NCBI GenBank assembly: GCA_016928315.1
Contig: JAFGKZ010000040.1
Coordinates: 1 to 45,751 of the forward strand
DNA length: 45,751 nucleotides
DNA from: Calditrichaceae bacterium
GTDB taxonomy: Bacteria; Calditrichota; Calditrichia; Calditrichales; Calditrichaceae
Direction of reading: 5' to 3'
Made by a program: the position numbers and the translations under genes. Under the pieces are notes generated by a model that worked only from the letters and a program-made list of their open reading frames with translations, was not told the origin of the DNA and ran no database searches. Positions within the stretch are counted from its first letter, which is position 1. Each line of letters starts with the position of its first letter. Positions 44,722-45,751 of the stretch are shown in pieces.

Positions 44722-45751
44722 ATGGTAATTCCAATTCGGTATGTTATTATTTGTATATACCTATTTTATTCCTCGGTTCTGGCGGATACTAAATCGTTGG
44801 AGGAGGATATCGCCGATGGCTACCTGGATGAATATTCAAAAATTGAAGCCGCATTTATCCTTTCGGGTATAACTGATCCTGACAGTATGCCGCGATATCT
44901 GAACTGGTATGATGAATTGCTGAATAAAGTAAAGTCTTTTACCTACAATTATGATGATCCCATAGGTTCTGCCCGAACCGTCTTTATGTATCTGCATTCC
45001 ACCTGGCTGAAAACCTATGCACTGGAATCAACAACCTTAGCGGATATTGTTCGATCCAAAGAGTATAATTGTGTGGCTGCAACCATTCTATATAACATTA
45101 TCAGTGAGGATTTAGGCTGGTCTTGTGAAGCATTCGAAACCCCTACGCACGTTTATACGATTTTTAATAATGTCGGGCGTGATCTTATTGTGGAAAATAC
45201 CAGCAGTATGGGATTTGATATATTAAAAAATTTAAAAGCATACTCCCAGTACCTGGCCAGGTATTATCCTGAAAGTGAGGTACTGAAAATCGGACTGGAT
45301 AGATTGTACTATCATGAAAACAGTAAAGGACGGGTCATTACGAATACAGAACTATTGGGATTACTGGCTTATAACCGGGCTTATTTTGCCAGAAAAAATA
45401 ATGATTTTAAACAGGCTTACGATTTTGTTCTGCTGGCCCAGGAATTCAACCGCGATTCCCGGTCTAATGTTAATTTTGAAATTGGACTTTACTTTAGCTG
45501 GGGCGGGCAATTGTTTAAAAAGAAAGATTTTATCAAAGCTTTTGCCGTTTATGCGGACGGTTATTACCGCTATCCGGAAAATGAAAATCTTCAGCAAAAT
45601 ACCTACGCTTCATTTTATAACGCTTTACATGTGAACTGGATAAACAAAAACTGGCCGGAGAGCGCGCGTTTAATTGATGAAATGAAAGATTTAGAACTAT
45701 TAGATGATGAGGCTAATAATAATCTGCAGCCAATACTTAGTCGATGGATGC
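44722..45751 (+). CDS. secreted transglutaminase-like protein with helical repeats, 3' end outside the window
   Basis: The open frame runs to the window end (343 codons seen). The ATG at 44722 gives a signal peptide (MVIPIRYVIICIYLFYSSVLA); an in-frame ATG at 44689 would add 11 residues, and neither has a strong ribosome site. Residues about 85-165 resemble a transglutaminase-like/SirB1-type fold: Cys117 in EYNCVAATILYNII, His143 in TPTHVYTIF and a polar third position near IVENTSS (156-162). The remaining part is helical with TPR-like spacing (AYNRAYFARKNNDFKQAYDF, FKKKDFIKAFAVYADGYYRYP). The family includes peptidase-like and non-catalytic members, so activity is uncertain. It follows gene B by about 150 bases and might act on envelope or surface proteins; that is inference. 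Confidence 0.7.
   Translation, partial: MVIPIRYVIICIYLFYSSVLADTKSLEEDIADGYLDEYSKIEAAFILSGITDPDSMPRYLNWYDELLNKVKSFTYNYDDPIGSARTVFMYLHSTWLKTYALESTTLADIVRSKEYNCVAATILYNIISEDLGWSCEAFETPTHVYTIFNNVGRDLIVENTSSMGFDILKNLKAYSQYLARYYPESEVLKIGLDRLYYHENSKGRVITNTELLGLLAYNRAYFARKNNDFKQAYDFVLLAQEFNRDSRSNVNFEIGLYFSWGGQLFKKKDFIKAFAVYADGYYRYPENENLQQNTYASFYNALHVNWINKNWPESARLIDEMKDLELLDDEANNNLQPILSRWM

Overview
The window looks like a carbohydrate-utilisation locus from a Gram-negative bacterium of the FCB group, outside the classical Bacteroidetes. Eight proteins carry the NYPNPFNPST-type C-terminal domain used as a type IX secretion (T9SS type A) sorting signal. A TonB-dependent receptor is present, but I see no SusD homologue. 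That combination fits Ignavibacteria, Calditrichaeota or Marinimicrobia-like lineages; assignment below group level is inference. Base composition is AT-rich overall, with a visibly GC-richer block at about 0.9-5.1 kb. No rRNA, tRNA, CRISPR array, transposase or phage gene was seen.

Layout. 1-8.1 kb: side-chain and exo-acting hemicellulases without sorting tails: a GH5-like fragment, a GH51 with an inserted malectin-like region, a GH43 with its C-terminal sandwich, a CE1-type esterase and a second GH51. 8.2-9.4 kb: a XylR-type AraC regulator. 9.7-13.4 kb: endo-xylanases GH30 subfamily 8 and GH10, both with a T9SS-type domain. 14.0-25.8 kb: a TonB-dependent receptor followed by three large sorting-domain surface proteins: one beta-helix protein and two paralogues built from about 250-residue repeats of a family I do not recognise. 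26.0-28.2 kb: a beta-helix enzyme with a GH120-like catalytic pair and a broken GH10 gene. 28.3-31.2 kb: a beta-propeller-like sorting-domain protein and, on the minus strand, a LacI regulator. 31.6-34.3 kb: a transmembrane pseudokinase with a LytR_C-like domain, convergent with a PAS-PAS protein. 35.1-44.6 kb: two giant paralogous repeat proteins with calcium-loop-like motifs. The window ends inside a secreted transglutaminase-like gene.

Working model (inference). GH30 and GH10 cut glucuronoarabinoxylan outside the cell. The beta-helix and repeat proteins hold polymer or oligomers at the surface beside the TonB receptor, which imports them. The GH51, GH43, CE1 and GH120-like enzymes, which have signal peptides but no sorting tail, finish the job in the periplasm. 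XylR and LacI respond to the released sugars. The best candidate for an undescribed system is the SusD-less capture module at 14.0-25.8 kb. The strongest single-protein oddities are the pseudokinase, the GH51 with permuted malectin segments, and the GH30 with an N-terminal 'sorting' domain.
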